From: a virus
DNA length: 39,180 nt
Virus record (IMG/VR): IMGVR_UViG_3300042891_000149
Coordinates: 1 to 39,180 of that record
Strand: one strand, 5' to 3'
The notes below the pieces were generated by a model. It was given only the letters and a program-made list of their open reading frames with translations. It had not been told where the DNA came from and ran no database searches. Below are positions 38,802 to 39,180 of the stretch, piece after piece. A program made the translations under genes and the position numbers. Position 1 is the stretch's first letter; each line of letters begins with the position of its first letter.

Positions 38802-39180
38802 ATTTGTTCCGTATCTAAAGTTCGCGCCATACGCAGGGATTGCCCTGTTCGCTATAATGGCCGCTGTGCAGTACGGCAACGCTCGGCACTGGCAGAAGCA
38901 ATATGCTGCCTCTGAAAAGGTCGTGGCGCAGTATGAGGCCGCACAGGTCGCGGCCCAGGAATTAAACAAGGCAAAGGTCGCTCAGATCGAGCGCCAATAT
39001 GCCGCCATATCAGAAAAGGCAGAATCCGATTATGAAAGACGTATTGCTGATAACCGCTTGGCTCTGTCTGAGTGGATGCGTAAACAAGCCAATAAAGGTA
39101 ATACCGGAAGCACCGGAGCAAGCGAAGCCGCCCCAGTGTCCGGTAAAGTTGTGTCAGGAGCCGAAACGGCCATCGTTCCT
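38791..39180 (+). CDS. Rz: Rz-like inner-membrane spanin (i-spanin), 5' part
   Basis: The ATG at 38791 overlaps the previous gene by 11 bases. The N-terminus has one TM helix (APYAGIALFAIMAAVQYGNA), then a long coiled-coil region in the periplasm (QKQYAASEKVVAQYEAAQ, KVAQIERQYAAISEK). The frame runs off the window at 39180 and continues at base 118 of the left end to finish at 204, giving 158 residues. Together with Rz1 it should fuse the inner and outer membranes at lysis. Confidence 0.88.
   Translation, partial: MLTKFVPYLKFAPYAGIALFAIMAAVQYGNARHWQKQYAASEKVVAQYEAAQVAAQELNKAKVAQIERQYAAISEKAESDYERRIADNRLALSEWMRKQANKGNTGSTGASEAAPVSGKVVSGAETAIVP
39032..39180 (+). CDS. Rz1: Rz1-like o-spanin lipoprotein, 5' part, nested in Rz
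   Basis: In the +1 frame of Rz, the ATG at 39032 opens a 53-aa protein. It has a short charged start (MKDV), a hydrophobic segment (LLITAWLCLSGC) ending in the lipobox LSGC (Cys16 as the lipidated residue), and a Pro-rich mature part (PEAPEQAKPPQC). It ends at 130 of the left end. An in-frame ATG at 38999 is less likely since it would place charged residues before the signal. This is the classical nested Rz1 design. Confidence 0.87.
   Translation, partial: MKDVLLITAWLCLSGCVNKPIKVIPEAPEQAKPPQCPVKLCQEPKRPSF
39064..39180. repeat. Right copy of 117-bp terminal redundancy
   Basis: Identical to bases 1-117. See the left copy. The length is of the sort left by an assembler k-mer overlap and does not reveal the natural ends. 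Confidence 0.97.

Overview
This window looks like one complete, circularly assembled genome of a tailed siphovirus. Its first 117 bases are repeated exactly at its end (1-117 = 39064-39180), and a single spanin gene reads across that junction, so the unique circle is 39,063 bp. The head-tail genes are of the lambda/HK97 type: lambda gpA-like large terminase, gpW-like connector, lambda-type portal, fused protease-capsid, gpFII-, gpU- and gpG/GT-like proteins, tape measure and J-like tip protein. That predicts cos-type packaging. The host is Gram-negative, because the lysis cassette has an inner-membrane spanin with an embedded outer-membrane lipoprotein spanin. The bacterial genus cannot be named from the sequence alone. 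I see no integrase, excisionase, clear CI-type repressor, DNA or RNA polymerase, or tRNA gene, so the phage is probably virulent and depends on the host polymerase.

Layout. (1) A leftward operon (6257 down to 167) carries recombination and repair genes: a Sak4-like RecA-fold ATPase, a DUF669-type single-strand-binding-like protein, a Cas4/RecB-like Fe-S nuclease, a DEAD/DEAH helicase, a Cys-rich small protein, a VRR-NUC nuclease and five small unknown proteins. Most of these genes overlap by 1-17 bases. (2) A divergent control region (6258-6373) holds a 30-bp dyad next to a GTG-started HTH gene (6374-6550). (3) Rightward replication genes follow: a minimal C5-methylase-like protein and a Toprim primase-helicase. 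They end in a gene-free stretch packed with TGGACA repeats, which is a candidate origin or operator cluster. (4) An accessory region (9414-13337) has a gpZ-like protein and about a dozen small genes, including a second small HTH protein, and closes with tandem terminators. (5) A 381-bp gene-free stretch before the terminase is the best place for cos. (6) The late operon (13799-36465) runs from terminase through head, connector, duplicated tail proteins, frameshifted chaperone, tape measure, tip and fibres. (7) The lysis end (36509 across the junction to 204) has a holin-like protein, a metallophosphoesterase, a DUF3310 protein, a T7-lysozyme-like amidase, a second membrane protein and Rz/Rz1. 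This operon converges on the leftward one with a 38-bp overlap.

How it works together: the HTH protein and dyad probably balance the two early directions. The primase-helicase opens and primes DNA for host polymerase, and Sak4, the SSB-like protein, the nucleases and the helicase probably process recombination intermediates. The late operon builds the virion. The most interesting points are the separate duplications of two neighbouring tail genes, the -1 frameshift site, an internal start inside the protease-capsid fusion, a displaced gpZ-like gene, the iteron region, and a four-cysteine module found three times, once fused to the Cas4-like nuclease. I do not see a clearly new multi-gene system. 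Family names are from memory of their motifs, without database searches.
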